DNA of 37,786 bases from Actinospica durhamensis (GTDB taxonomy: Bacteria > Actinomycetota > Actinomycetes > Streptomycetales > Catenulisporaceae): positions 1-37,786 of the forward strand of contig NZ_JAGSOG010000057.1 of assembly GCF_018139695.1 (NCBI RefSeq), read 5' to 3'. Positions 29,894 through 37,786 of this stretch are shown here, one piece after another (positions within the stretch are counted from its first letter, which is position 1; every line of letters begins with the position of its first letter). The position numbers and the translations under genes were made by a program. The notes beneath the pieces are model-generated. The model was not told where the DNA came from and did no database searches. It worked only from the letters and a program-made list of their open reading frames with translations.

Positions 29894-31564
29894 GTGGCGG
29901 ACGACGCCTGCGTGATCGGAGTCGACTACGGCACACTCTCCGGGCGCGCGCTGGTGGTGCGGGTGTCCGACGGCGCCGAGCTCGGCAGCGCGGTGCAGCC
30001 CTACCGGCACGCGGTGATGGAGCGCACGCTCCCGGCCAGCGGCGCTCCGCTCCCGCCGGACTGGGCCCTGCAGGACCCCGACGACTACCGCGACGTGCTG
30101 CGCACCGCGGTGCCCGCCGCGCTGGCCGCCGCCGGCGTCAAGCCCGAGCAGGTCGTCGGCATCGGCGTCGACTTCACCGCGTGCACCGTGCTTCCGACCC
30201 TGGCCGACGGCACCCCGCTGTGCGAGCTGACGCCCTATCGGAACCGGCCGCACGCCTACGTCAAGCTGTGGAAGCACCACGCCGCCCAGCCGCAGGCCGA
30301 CCGCATCAATGCCCTGGCACACGAGCGCGGAGAGAAGTGGATCGGGCGCTACGGCGGCAAGATCTCCTCCGAGTGGGAGTACGCCAAGGGCCTGCAGCTG
30401 CTCGAGGAGGACGCCGAGCTCTACCACAGGGCCGAGCGCTGGATCGAGGCCACCGACTGGATCACCTGGCAGCTGACCGGCGAGGAGAGCCGCAACGCCT
30501 GCACCGCCGGGTACAAGGGCATCCTGCAGGACGGCGAGCGCCCGGGCGCGGAGTACCTGGCCGCGCTCAACCCCGACTTCGCCGGCTTCACCGCCAAGCT
30601 CGAGTTCCCCGTCTCCGCGCTCGGGGACAGGGCCGGCTCGCTGTGCGAGGCCGCGGCCGGGTGGACCGGCCTGCCCGCCGGGATCGCCGTGTGCGTCGGC
30701 AACGTGGACGCGCACGTGACCGGCCCGGCCGTGCAGGGCGTCGAGCCCGGGCAGATGGTCGCCATCATGGGCACCTCCACCTGCCACATCGTCAACGGCG
30801 GCCCCAGCGACGAGGGCGCGGGACCGGCGGACGTGGCCGGCATGTGCGGCGTCGTGGACGGCGGCATCATCGCCGGACTGTGGGGCTACGAGGCCGGGCA
30901 GAGCGGCGTGGGCGACATCTTCGCCTGGTTCGTCGAGCGCTACAGCTCCCCCGCCCTGGTCGCCGAGGCGGCCGAGCGCGGCGTGAGCCTGCACGAACTG
31001 CTCACCGAGCAGGCCGCGGACCACGAGGTGGGCGCGCACGGCCTGGTCGCGCTGGACTGGCACAGCGGCAACCGCTCGGTGCTGGTGGACCACAGCCTCT
31101 CCGGCGTGATCGTGGGACTGACCCTCGGCACCGCGCCGCACGAGATCTACCGGGCGCTGCTGGAGTCCACCGCGTTCGGCACCCGGGTGATCGTGGAGGC
31201 GCTGGAGGCCGGCGGGGTGCCGGTGACCGAGTTCATCGCGGCCGGCGGCCTGATCAAGAACAGCTTCCTGATGCAGATGTACGCGGACGTGCTGCGCCGC
31301 CCGGTCAGCCTGGCCGGCTCGGCCCAGGGCCCGGCGCTCGGCGCGGCCATCCACGCGGCCGTCGCGGCCGGGGCGTACCCGGACGTGGTGAGCGCGGGCG
31401 CGGCCATGGGCAGCCGGGTGGCCTCGGCCTACCTGCCGGACGAGGGCCGGGCCAAGGCCTATGACGCCCTGTTCGCCGAATACCTGACGCTGCACGACTA
31501 CTTCGGCCGGGGCGGCAACGACGTGCTGCGCCGGCTGCACGAGATCAAGACGGGTGCCCACTGA
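29894..31564 (+). CDS. araB: L-ribulokinase
   Basis: This FGGY-family kinase phosphorylates L-ribulose to L-ribulose 5-phosphate. Evidence includes VIGVDYGTLSGRALVV (the ATP/Mg motif at the N-terminus), IGVDFTACT, a GTSTCH signature and the ADP-binding GGLIKNSFLMQMYADVL. The length is 556 residues, as in other AraB proteins. GTG 29894 is preferred because GAAGG (29882-29886) is seven bases upstream. The in-frame ATG at 29849 would place the operator-like repeat inside coding sequence. Together with the next two genes it forms araBDA; the stop overlaps the araD start as TGATG. Confidence 0.95.
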   Translation: MADDACVIGVDYGTLSGRALVVRVSDGAELGSAVQPYRHAVMERTLPASGAPLPPDWALQDPDDYRDVLRTAVPAALAAAGVKPEQVVGIGVDFTACTVLPTLADGTPLCELTPYRNRPHAYVKLWKHHAAQPQADRINALAHERGEKWIGRYGGKISSEWEYAKGLQLLEEDAELYHRAERWIEATDWITWQLTGEESRNACTAGYKGILQDGERPGAEYLAALNPDFAGFTAKLEFPVSALGDRAGSLCEAAAGWTGLPAGIAVCVGNVDAHVTGPAVQGVEPGQMVAIMGTSTCHIVNGGPSDEGAGPADVAGMCGVVDGGIIAGLWGYEAGQSGVGDIFAWFVERYSSPALVAEAAERGVSLHELLTEQAADHEVGAHGLVALDWHSGNRSVLVDHSLSGVIVGLTLGTAPHEIYRALLESTAFGTRVIVEALEAGGVPVTEFIAAGGLIKNSFLMQMYADVLRRPVSLAGSAQGPALGAAIHAAVAAGAYPDVVSAGAAMGSRVASAYLPDEGRAKAYDALFAEYLTLHDYFGRGGNDVLRRLHEIKTGAH

Positions 31565-32280
31565 TGACCGACCGGTTCTCCCCCGAGATACGCGCCGCGA
31601 TAGAAGCGGCCCGGGCCGATGTGTGCGCCCTGCACGCCTACCTGCCCAAGTCCGGCCTGGTCGCCTGGACCTCCGGCAACGTCTCGGCCCGGGTGCCCGG
31701 CGCCGACCTGATGGTGATCAAGCCCAGCGGCCTCGAGTACGAGGAGCTGACCCCGGCCTCGATGGTCGTGTGCGATCTGGACGGCGTGCTGGTCGAGGGC
31801 GACTACAAGCCCTCCAGCGACACCGGTTCGCACGCGTACGTCTACCGGCACCGCCCGGACGTCGGCGGAGTCGTGCACACCCACTCCCCCTACGCCACCG
31901 CCTGGTCCGCCCGCGGCGAGGCCATACCGTGCGTGCTCACCGCCATCGCGGACGAGTTCGGCGGCGACATCCCGATCGGGCCGTTCGCCCTGATCGGGGA
32001 CGAGTCGATCGGCGCCGGGATCGTCGAGACGCTGGCCGGCAGCCGGTCCCCGGCCGTGCTCATGCGCAGCCACGGCGTCTTCACGATCGGTGCCAGCGCC
32101 CGCGCCGCGGTCAAGGCCGCGGTCATGGTCGAGGACGCCGCGCACACGGTCCACCTGGCCCGGGTGCTCGGCCCCGTCATCCCGCTGGACGAGGCCGACA
32201 TCAAGGCCCTGAACGACCGGTACACGAACGTCTACGGCCAGCCCGGCCGTGCCGAGACCGCTAAGAACGGTGACTCATGA
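31564..32280 (+). CDS. araD: L-ribulose-5-phosphate 4-epimerase
   Basis: This 238-residue class II aldolase-fold enzyme converts L-ribulose 5-phosphate to D-xylulose 5-phosphate, feeding the pentose phosphate pathway. Zinc ligands are H105 and H107 ([10 protein letters not shown]) and H170 (RSHG). The phosphate site SGNVSARV and the [11 protein letters not shown] segment match AraD. It fits the family length. Overlaps araB by one base in TGATG and araA by four bases in ATGA, so all three are translationally coupled. Fuculose-phosphate aldolase is excluded by the araB/araA neighbours. Confidence 0.94.
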   Translation: MTDRFSPEIRAAIEAARADVCALHAYLPKSGLVAWTSGNVSARVPGADLMVIKPSGLEYEELTPASMVVCDLDGVLVEGDYKPSSDTGSHAYVYRHRPDVGGVVHTHSPYATAWSARGEAIPCVLTAIADEFGGDIPIGPFALIGDESIGAGIVETLAGSRSPAVLMRSHGVFTIGASARAAVKAAVMVEDAAHTVHLARVLGPVIPLDEADIKALNDRYTNVYGQPGRAETAKNGDS

Positions 32281-33779
32281 CTCAGCGCACTGACAGCGTC
32301 GTGTGGTTCCTGACCGGGAGCCAGTCCCTCTACGGCGAGGACACGCTCCGGCAGGTGGCCGAACAGTCCGGCCGGATCGCCGCGCTGCTCGACGACGCCG
32401 GGCTGCCCGCGAAGGTGGTGTGGCGTCCGGTGCTCAAGGACGCCGAGGCGATCCGCCGGGCCTGCATCGAGGCGAACACGGACGAGACCTGCGCCGGCGT
32501 GATCACCTGGATGCACACCTTCTCTCCGGCGAAGATGTGGATCGGCGGACTGGACGCGCTGGACAAGCCGATGCTGCACCTGCACACGCAGGCCGACGCC
32601 CCGCTGCCGTGGGCGAGCATCGACATGGACTTCATGAACCTGAACCAGGCCGCGCACGGCGACCGGGAGTTCGCGCACATCCAGACGCGCCTGAACGTGC
32701 CGCGCAAGACCGTGGCCGGGCACGCCTCCGACCCCGCGGTGATCAGCCGGGTCGAGGACTGGGTCAGGGCCTGCCTCGCCCGCGCCGACCTGCGCTCGCT
32801 CAAGCTGGCCCGGTTCGGCGACAACATGCGCGACGTCGCGGTGACCGAGGGCGACAAGGTCGAGGCGCAGCTCAAGCTCGGCGCGTCGGTCAACACCTAC
32901 GGCGTCAACGACCTCGTGGCCGTCGTCGACGAGATCGACGACGCCTCGATCGACGCCCTGGTGGCCGAGTACGAGGACTCCTACACCGTCGCCGCCGCGC
33001 TGCGTAAGGGCGGGGACCGGCACGACTCGCTGCGCTACGCCGCCCGGATCGAGGCGGGCCTGCGCACCTTCCTGACCGAGGGCGGGTTCGGCGCGTTCAC
33101 CACCAACTTCGAGGACCTCGGCGGGCTGCGCCAGCTGCCCGGCCTCGCCGTGCAGCGGCTGATGGCCGACGGCTACGGCTTCGGCGGCGAGGGCGACTGG
33201 AAGACCGCGCTGCTGCTGCGGGCGCTGAAGACCGCCGCGGCCGGACGCCCGGGCGGCACCTCGTTCATGGAGGACTACACCTACCACCTCGAGCCGGGCA
33301 AGGAGCTCATCCTCGGCGCGCACATGCTCGAGGTCTGCCCCTCCATCGCCGCGGCCACCCCGTCCTGCGAGATCCACCCGCTGTCCATCGGCGGGCGCGA
33401 GGACCCGGTCCGGCTGGTGTTCGACGCCGCCCCCGGCCCGGCCGTGGTCGCGGGCCTGGCCGACCTCGGCGACCGGCTGCGCATCATCGCCAACGAGATC
33501 GACGTGGTCGCCCCGCCCGAGCCGCTGCCCAAGCTGCCGGTCGCCCGGGCCGTGTGGAGCCCGCGCCCGGACTGGCGCACCTCGGTCGAGTCCTGGCTCA
33601 CGGCCGGAGCGCCGCACCACACGGTGTTCTCCACCGCCATCGGCATCGAGGTCCTGACCGACCTCGCCCGACAGCTCGGCGTCGAGCTGCTGACCATCGG
33701 GGCCGAGACCACCACCGCCCGGTTCGAGCAGGAGATCCGCTGGAACCAGGCCTACTACCGGCTGGCGCGCGGCTTCTAG
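32277..33779 (+). CDS. araA: L-arabinose isomerase
   Basis: This 500-residue enzyme interconverts L-arabinose and L-ribulose. Its metal and catalytic residues correspond to the known E. coli set: E305 (GEGDWKT), E332 (FMEDYTYH), H349 ([11 protein letters not shown]) and H448 (APHHTVFS). GSQSLYG near the N-terminus and [14 protein letters not shown] are also typical. The length matches AraA exactly. The start overlaps the araD stop (ATGA). A GC-rich hairpin 20 bases after its stop and a G-poor leader separate it from the transporter genes. Confidence 0.96.
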   Translation: MTQRTDSVVWFLTGSQSLYGEDTLRQVAEQSGRIAALLDDAGLPAKVVWRPVLKDAEAIRRACIEANTDETCAGVITWMHTFSPAKMWIGGLDALDKPMLHLHTQADAPLPWASIDMDFMNLNQAAHGDREFAHIQTRLNVPRKTVAGHASDPAVISRVEDWVRACLARADLRSLKLARFGDNMRDVAVTEGDKVEAQLKLGASVNTYGVNDLVAVVDEIDDASIDALVAEYEDSYTVAAALRKGGDRHDSLRYAARIEAGLRTFLTEGGFGAFTTNFEDLGGLRQLPGLAVQRLMADGYGFGGEGDWKTALLLRALKTAAAGRPGGTSFMEDYTYHLEPGKELILGAHMLEVCPSIAAATPSCEIHPLSIGGREDPVRLVFDAAPGPAVVAGLADLGDRLRIIANEIDVVAPPEPLPKLPVARAVWSPRPDWRTSVESWLTAGAPHHTVFSTAIGIEVLTDLARQLGVELLTIGAETTTARFEQEIRWNQAYYRLARGF

Positions 33780-33799
33780 CCGCCGCCGGCCCCACGAGC

Positions 33800-33827
33800 G
33801 CCCGCCGCCGCCGCACCGGCGGCGGGC
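33800..33827 (+). terminator. GC-rich hairpin after araA
   Basis: GCCCGCCGCCG (33800-33810) pairs perfectly with CGGCGGCGGGC (33817-33827) around a six-base loop. It follows the araA stop by about 20 bases. There is no T-run, so it may be a partial terminator or an RNA end-protection site between the enzyme and transporter genes. Confidence 0.6.
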
Positions 33828-33975
33828 TGCACCACCCACGCACCACCCGCACACCCACGCACCACCCCGTAAGGCCGCACCGCTGCACCACCAGCACAAC
33901 GGCTCCACCCGCACACGAAATGAGAACGCGCACAACCCAGAGCACTTCAACCCTCACCTCGAAGGGCACTGATCA
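33828..33975 (+). other. C-rich, G-poor leader of the arabinose binding-protein gene
   Basis: After the hairpin, about 40 bases are almost only C and A, as irregular CACCACCC / GCACCACCC-type repeats (33829-33866). The remainder to the ATG is also low in G. This is unlike the rest of the window. G-poor C-rich RNA is what Rho binds; it would also stay unstructured. Ribosome site: a weak GAAGGG at 33961-33966. Confidence 0.45.
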
Positions 33976-35160
33976 ATGAGGATCACACGCACCCGCACGT
34001 TGGCCGCGGCCACCGCCGCGCTGCTCACCGTCACCGCTTCGGCCTGTTCGAAGTCCGGCGGCGGCTCAAGCACCGACACCAGTGCGGCCGGCGCGACTGC
34101 GAGCATCGCCGCGTCCTGCTTCGCCAGCCCCAGCCCGCTCCCGTCCGCCACCGGTGACGCCCTGCAGGGCTCCGTCACCTTCAACGACGCCAACCTCACC
34201 GCGCTCGACAACGCGCTGGCCTGTGCCCTCAAGGGCCACAGCCTCTCGAACGTCAACGTCGCGATGGTCGTCAATGTGGCGGCAGACTACTGGAACGCCG
34301 GCAAGACCGGGTTCCAGGCCGGCTGCACCGCACTGGGCATCAGCTCTTCGAACTGCACCTACTTCGCCCCGCCGGACGGCACCCTGACCGAGCAGGACAC
34401 CGAGCTCGAGACCCTGCGCGGCAAGGGCATCACCGGCTACTCCATCTCCGCGATCGACCCGGCCTCGGCGAAGAACGCCATCGCCACCGACGTCGCCAAC
34501 GGCCTGTTCGTGCTCGCCATCGACTCGCCGCTGCCCGGCACCGACGCGGCCGGCCTGTACCTCGGCACCCCGAACACCGAGGCCGGCTACCAGGCCGGCC
34601 TGGCCATGAAGGCGGCCCTGAACGGCACCGGCGACGTGGCCGTCCTGGTCGGCTCGCTCACCGCCGCCAACGCCACCGAGCGCATCGCCGGCTTCAAGCA
34701 GGCCCTGGCCGGCACGAACATCAAGGTGACGGTCACCGAGAACGACAACCTCTCGGCCGCCACCGCCCAGTCCGACGCCGAGACGATCCTGGCCAACAAC
34801 CCGGACGTCAAGGGTCTGTACGGGGTCTACTCCTACGACGGCCCGGCCCTGGCCAAGGCCGTCACCACGGCGAAGAAGACCGACGTCAAGATCGTCTGCG
34901 ACGACAGCGACCCGGCCACCCTCAGCGCCGTGCAGTCCGGCGTCATCTCCGCCACGGTGGTGCAGATGCCGTACTACCAGGGCTACACCGGGGCGTACAT
35001 CATGGCCGCGATGAAGGTCCTGGGCAAGACCGCGACCATGCAGCTGATCCAGCCCTTCCTGGAGACCGACGGCAGCACCCTGAGCTCCGGGGTGGGCGTG
35101 GTCACGCAGGCGGACTACTCGGCCTACACCTCGCTCGAAAGCCAGCTGGGAATCGGCTGA
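33976..35160 (+). CDS. CUT2-type sugar-binding lipoprotein, probable arabinose uptake
   Basis: This 394-residue protein has a signal peptide ending in a lipobox-like ASAC (C24), then a Ser/Thr/Ala-rich linker and a Peripla_BP_4 fold (VAMVVNVAADYWNAGKTGFQAG, VLAIDSPLPGTDA, VAVLVGSLTAANATERIAGF). It should sit on the outer face of the membrane and bind the sugar. The -3 residue Ala is less usual than Leu but accepted in actinobacteria. Downstream are its ATPase and permease; upstream is araBDA, so L-arabinose is the likely ligand. The coding start ATG is far better placed than the C-rich region upstream. Confidence 0.88.
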   Translation: MRITRTRTLAAATAALLTVTASACSKSGGGSSTDTSAAGATASIAASCFASPSPLPSATGDALQGSVTFNDANLTALDNALACALKGHSLSNVNVAMVVNVAADYWNAGKTGFQAGCTALGISSSNCTYFAPPDGTLTEQDTELETLRGKGITGYSISAIDPASAKNAIATDVANGLFVLAIDSPLPGTDAAGLYLGTPNTEAGYQAGLAMKAALNGTGDVAVLVGSLTAANATERIAGFKQALAGTNIKVTVTENDNLSAATAQSDAETILANNPDVKGLYGVYSYDGPALAKAVTTAKKTDVKIVCDDSDPATLSAVQSGVISATVVQMPYYQGYTGAYIMAAMKVLGKTATMQLIQPFLETDGSTLSSGVGVVTQADYSAYTSLESQLGIG

Positions 35161-35162
35161 CG

Positions 35163-36749
35163 ATGATCGTGGAACCGACTCCGCAGAAGTCGGCGCCCGC
35201 CCTCGGCCGCGCGGTCATCGCGCGGCTGAGGGGGGTGCACAAGACCTACGGCCCGGTGCGCGTGCTCGACCTGCCCGAACTCGACCTCTACGCCGGCGAA
35301 GTCGTCGGCGTGGTCGGGGAGAACGGTGCGGGCAAGTCCACGCTGATGGGCACCCTGGCCGGCTCAGTGCGCCGCGAAGGCGGCGAGATCGAGATCGAAG
35401 GGCACGCGCTGCCGCCGGGCTCCACCGCGGAGTCGGCACGGCTCGGCGTCGCGCTGGTCTCCCAGGAGTTCCCGCTGGTCGGACAGCTGTCCGTGGCGGA
35501 GAACCTGCTGCTCGGACGGCGCCCGACCGGCTCGCGCCGGCGCGTGCTGGTGGACGGCCCGGCCCAGCGCCGGGCCGCCGAGGCCATGCTCACCGCCATC
35601 GGCCTGGCCCCGGGCGCGATCCCGGTCCGCCGCCAGGTGCGCAGCCTCCCGGTCCCGGCCCGGCAGCTGATCGAGATCGCCAAGGGCTGGGGCCGCGCGC
35701 CCAGGCTGCTGATCCTGGACGAGCCCACCTCCTCGCTCGGCCCGGTCGAGGCCCGGCTGGTGCTCGACCTGGCCCGCCGCGCGGCGGATCAGGGTTCGAG
35801 CGTGCTGTTCATCGGGCACCGGCTGGACGAGGTCCGGGAGGTCTCCGACCGGATCGTGGTGCTGCGCAACGGCAGGCTGGTGGCCGACCTGGCACCGGAC
35901 GAGGCCACCGAGGAGCGGCTGATCCGGGAGATGGTGGGGGCCGAGGTCGCGCACAGCGCGCCCAAGACCTTCTCCACCGCCAACCCCGTACTGCTCTCGA
36001 TCGAGGGCCTGACCGCCGAGGGCCTCGGCCCGGTGGACCTGACCGTGCGCGAGGGCGAGATCCTCGGCATCGCGGGTCTGATGGGCTCGGGCCGCAGCAG
36101 GCTGATCCACACGGTGGCCGGCGCGCAGCCGTCCACCGGCGGCTCGATGCACCTGAGCGGCAAGGCGTACGCGCCGCGCCGCCCCGGGGACGGCACCGAC
36201 GCGGGCATCGCGATGATCCCGGAGGACCGCAAGCTGCAGTCGCTGGTGCTGTTCGCCCCGATCAAGGAGAACGTGACCCTGGGCATCCTGCGCCGGATCA
36301 GCAGCCGCGGCGTGGTCGGGCCGCGCAAGGTGCGCGGCGAGGCGAAGGCCATCACCGCCAACGTCAAGGTCCGGATGCAGTCGGTGGACCAGCCGATCGG
36401 GTCCCTGTCCGGCGGCAACCAGCAGCGGGCGATCTTCGGCCGGGCGTTCTCCACCTCGCCCCGGCTGCTGCTGCTCGACGAACCCACCCGCGGCGTCGAC
36501 GTCGGCGCCAAGGCGGAGATCTACGAGCTGATCGACCGCACGGTCGCGCAGGGCACGGCGGTGGTCGCGGCCTCCTCGGAACTCGAGGAACTGCTGTGGA
36601 TCTGCCACCGGATCGCGGTGATGCACCGCGGCCGGGTCGCCGCCGTGTTCGACCGCGCCGACGCCACCAAGGAGAACATCATGACCGCCGCGGCCACCGG
36701 CGCCGCGCCCATCCTGCCCGCCTCCCGAGCGAACGGAAGCACCTCGTGA
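35163..36749 (+). CDS. CUT2 sugar ABC transporter ATPase (RbsA/AraG-like)
   Basis: This 528-residue protein has two ATPase halves. The first has a full Walker A (GENGAGKST, about 53-61), Walker B (LLILDEPTSSLG) and H-loop (FIGHRLDEV). The second has the degenerate Walker A usual for RbsA (GLMGSGRSRLIHTV), an LSGGNQQR signature and LLLLDEPTRGVDVGAK, so it keeps an intact Asp-Glu, unlike the fused ATPase at 14244. The ATG is three bases after the lipoprotein stop. The stop overlaps the permease start (GTGA). It drives import for this locus. Confidence 0.93.
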   Translation: MIVEPTPQKSAPALGRAVIARLRGVHKTYGPVRVLDLPELDLYAGEVVGVVGENGAGKSTLMGTLAGSVRREGGEIEIEGHALPPGSTAESARLGVALVSQEFPLVGQLSVAENLLLGRRPTGSRRRVLVDGPAQRRAAEAMLTAIGLAPGAIPVRRQVRSLPVPARQLIEIAKGWGRAPRLLILDEPTSSLGPVEARLVLDLARRAADQGSSVLFIGHRLDEVREVSDRIVVLRNGRLVADLAPDEATEERLIREMVGAEVAHSAPKTFSTANPVLLSIEGLTAEGLGPVDLTVREGEILGIAGLMGSGRSRLIHTVAGAQPSTGGSMHLSGKAYAPRRPGDGTDAGIAMIPEDRKLQSLVLFAPIKENVTLGILRRISSRGVVGPRKVRGEAKAITANVKVRMQSVDQPIGSLSGGNQQRAIFGRAFSTSPRLLLLDEPTRGVDVGAKAEIYELIDRTVAQGTAVVAASSELEELLWICHRIAVMHRGRVAAVFDRADATKENIMTAAATGAAPILPASRANGSTS

Positions 36750-37771
36750 GCGCCTCGACCCTGTCCCCCGCGCCGGCTCCGACCGGCGCGGCCGCCGCCT
36801 CGCGCGGCCCGAGCCTGCTGCGCCGGCTGGCGGCCACGCCGGAGGCCGGCGTGATCCTGGCCTGCGTGGTGGCCTTCATCGTGTTCGCGGTCGCCGCGCC
36901 GACCTACTCCAGCACGCCCAACATGCAGGTGATGGGCCGAGACCTGGCCCAGTTCGGCATCCTGGCGATCGGCGAGTCCTTCGTCATCCTGACCGGCGGG
37001 ATCGACCTGTCGGTCGGCGGCCTGGCCGGCCTGTCCGGCATCCTGGTCGGCTGGTTCAGCGTCACCCACGGGATACCGGCCCCGCTGGCCATCCTGCTGA
37101 CACTGCTGATCTGCGCCGGCATCGGGTACTGGCACGGCTCGATGGTCAACCGGCTCAACGTCCCGCCGTTCGTGATCACCCTGGTGACCTTCACGATCTG
37201 CAAGGGCCTGGCCCTGTCGATCACCGGCGGCACCCCGATCACGAACCTGTCGAACATCTTCGGCGACTTGTCGCTGTACTACGTCGGCCCGGTGCCGATC
37301 CCCGCGATCATCTTCGTGGGCGTGGCCGTCGCGGCCTGGTTCGCGTTGGAGCGTACGTACATCGGCCGGCAGATCTACGCGGTCGGCGGCAACCTGGAGG
37401 CGGCCCGGCTGGCCGGCATCCCGGTGGCCCGCCGGCGCACCACCGCGTACGTCACCAGCTCGGTCCTGTCCGGCGTCGTCGGCATGCTGATCATCGGCCG
37501 CCTCGGCGTCGCGGACCCCTCGATCGCGGGCACCGGCTACGAACTGACCGCGATCGCCGCGGCCGTCGTCGGCGGAGTGTCGCTGTTCGGCGGCGAGGGC
37601 AGGATCGTCGGCATCGCGGCGGGAGCGATCCTGCTGGAACTGATCAGCCAGGGCCTGCTCTCGCTGAACGTCAACACCTACTACCTGACCGTCGCCCAGG
37701 GCGTCGTGCTCGGCGTGGCGATCCTGGCCGACCGGCTGCGGGCCAAGTTCTTCGGCACCGGCCGAAGTTAG
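36746..37771 (+). CDS. CUT2 sugar ABC transporter permease (RbsC-like)
   Basis: This 341-residue membrane protein of the BPD_transp_2 family has about nine or ten spans. Its signatures are ILTGGIDLSVGGLAGLSGIL and the ATPase-contact loop YAVGGNLEAARLAGIPVARR, followed by GGVSLFGGEGRIVG. GTG 36746 overlaps the ATPase stop by four bases, with GGAAG upstream. The gene is complete, ending 15 bases before the window edge. With a single permease gene the channel is probably a homodimer, as in RbsC. It completes the arabinose importer; whether more genes follow cannot be seen. Confidence 0.93.
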   Translation: MSASTLSPAPAPTGAAAASRGPSLLRRLAATPEAGVILACVVAFIVFAVAAPTYSSTPNMQVMGRDLAQFGILAIGESFVILTGGIDLSVGGLAGLSGILVGWFSVTHGIPAPLAILLTLLICAGIGYWHGSMVNRLNVPPFVITLVTFTICKGLALSITGGTPITNLSNIFGDLSLYYVGPVPIPAIIFVGVAVAAWFALERTYIGRQIYAVGGNLEAARLAGIPVARRRTTAYVTSSVLSGVVGMLIIGRLGVADPSIAGTGYELTAIAAAVVGGVSLFGGEGRIVGIAAGAILLELISQGLLSLNVNTYYLTVAQGVVLGVAILADRLRAKFFGTGRS

Positions 37772-37786
37772 CCCCGTCCCATCCCC

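Noticed and set aside
29333-31561. Minus-strand open frame of 742 codons
   Set aside because: It is opposite araB and the LacI gene, both fully supported by motifs.
33829-33866. Possible CRISPR or tandem-repeat array
   Set aside because: The CACCACCC units are irregular, very short and without spacers; it is a low-complexity leader.

Overview
The window is 37.8 kb of very GC-rich DNA. Gene starts are often GTG, many neighbours overlap as ATGA, TGATG or GTGA, several genes look leaderless, and lipoproteins have actinobacterial-type signals. This points to a soil-type, high-GC actinomycete, perhaps near Streptomyces, Catenulispora or Actinospica. That placement is inference; no rRNA or other marker gene is present. 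No tRNA, rRNA, CRISPR array, transposase gene or replication origin was seen.

Layout. (1) 236-4090: a small exported protein, then a coupled operon of a GT4 glycosyltransferase, a SAM methyltransferase and an alpha/alpha-barrel 'prenyltransferase-like' protein, preceded by a perfect 14-bp inverted repeat. (2) 4141-4309: a 169-bp near-palindrome bounded by CTAG, which looks like a MITE. (3) 4373-7915: single genes (ABM-type monooxygenase, MFS exporter, short VOC protein, CGNR-type zinc-finger protein divergent from a helical repeat protein). (4) 7940-10867: two paralogous LysR regulators on either side of a GntR/FCD regulator. (5) 10967-23854: a long, tightly packed operon-like cluster on the + strand. 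It encodes an FAH-family hydrolase, an extradiol dioxygenase, a CUT2-type sugar ABC importer whose ATPase is fused to one permease, a VOC protein, a BBE-type flavoprotein, a HisD/HpsN-like dehydrogenase, an SDR, a flavin monooxygenase and an ACMSD-like amidohydrolase. (6) 23857-28367: a GNAT gene whose start lies inside a perfect 18-bp hairpin, an unknown protein, a membrane protein, an M20 amidohydrolase and a SpoIIE-type phosphatase. (7) 28605-37771: an L-arabinose locus with a LacI regulator, araB, araD, araA and a second CUT2 importer.

How the genes work together. In region 7, L-arabinose is probably imported by the lipoprotein, ATPase and permease, isomerised by AraA, phosphorylated by AraB and epimerised by AraD to xylulose 5-phosphate. 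The LacI protein probably acts through two related operator-like sites. In region 5, the gene content reads as import of a polyhydroxylated or glycosylated aromatic compound, oxidation of side chain or sugar, ring hydroxylation, decarboxylation, meta-cleavage and hydrolysis. I do not recognise this combination as a described pathway. It is the best candidate here for an undescribed system; its substrate is unknown.
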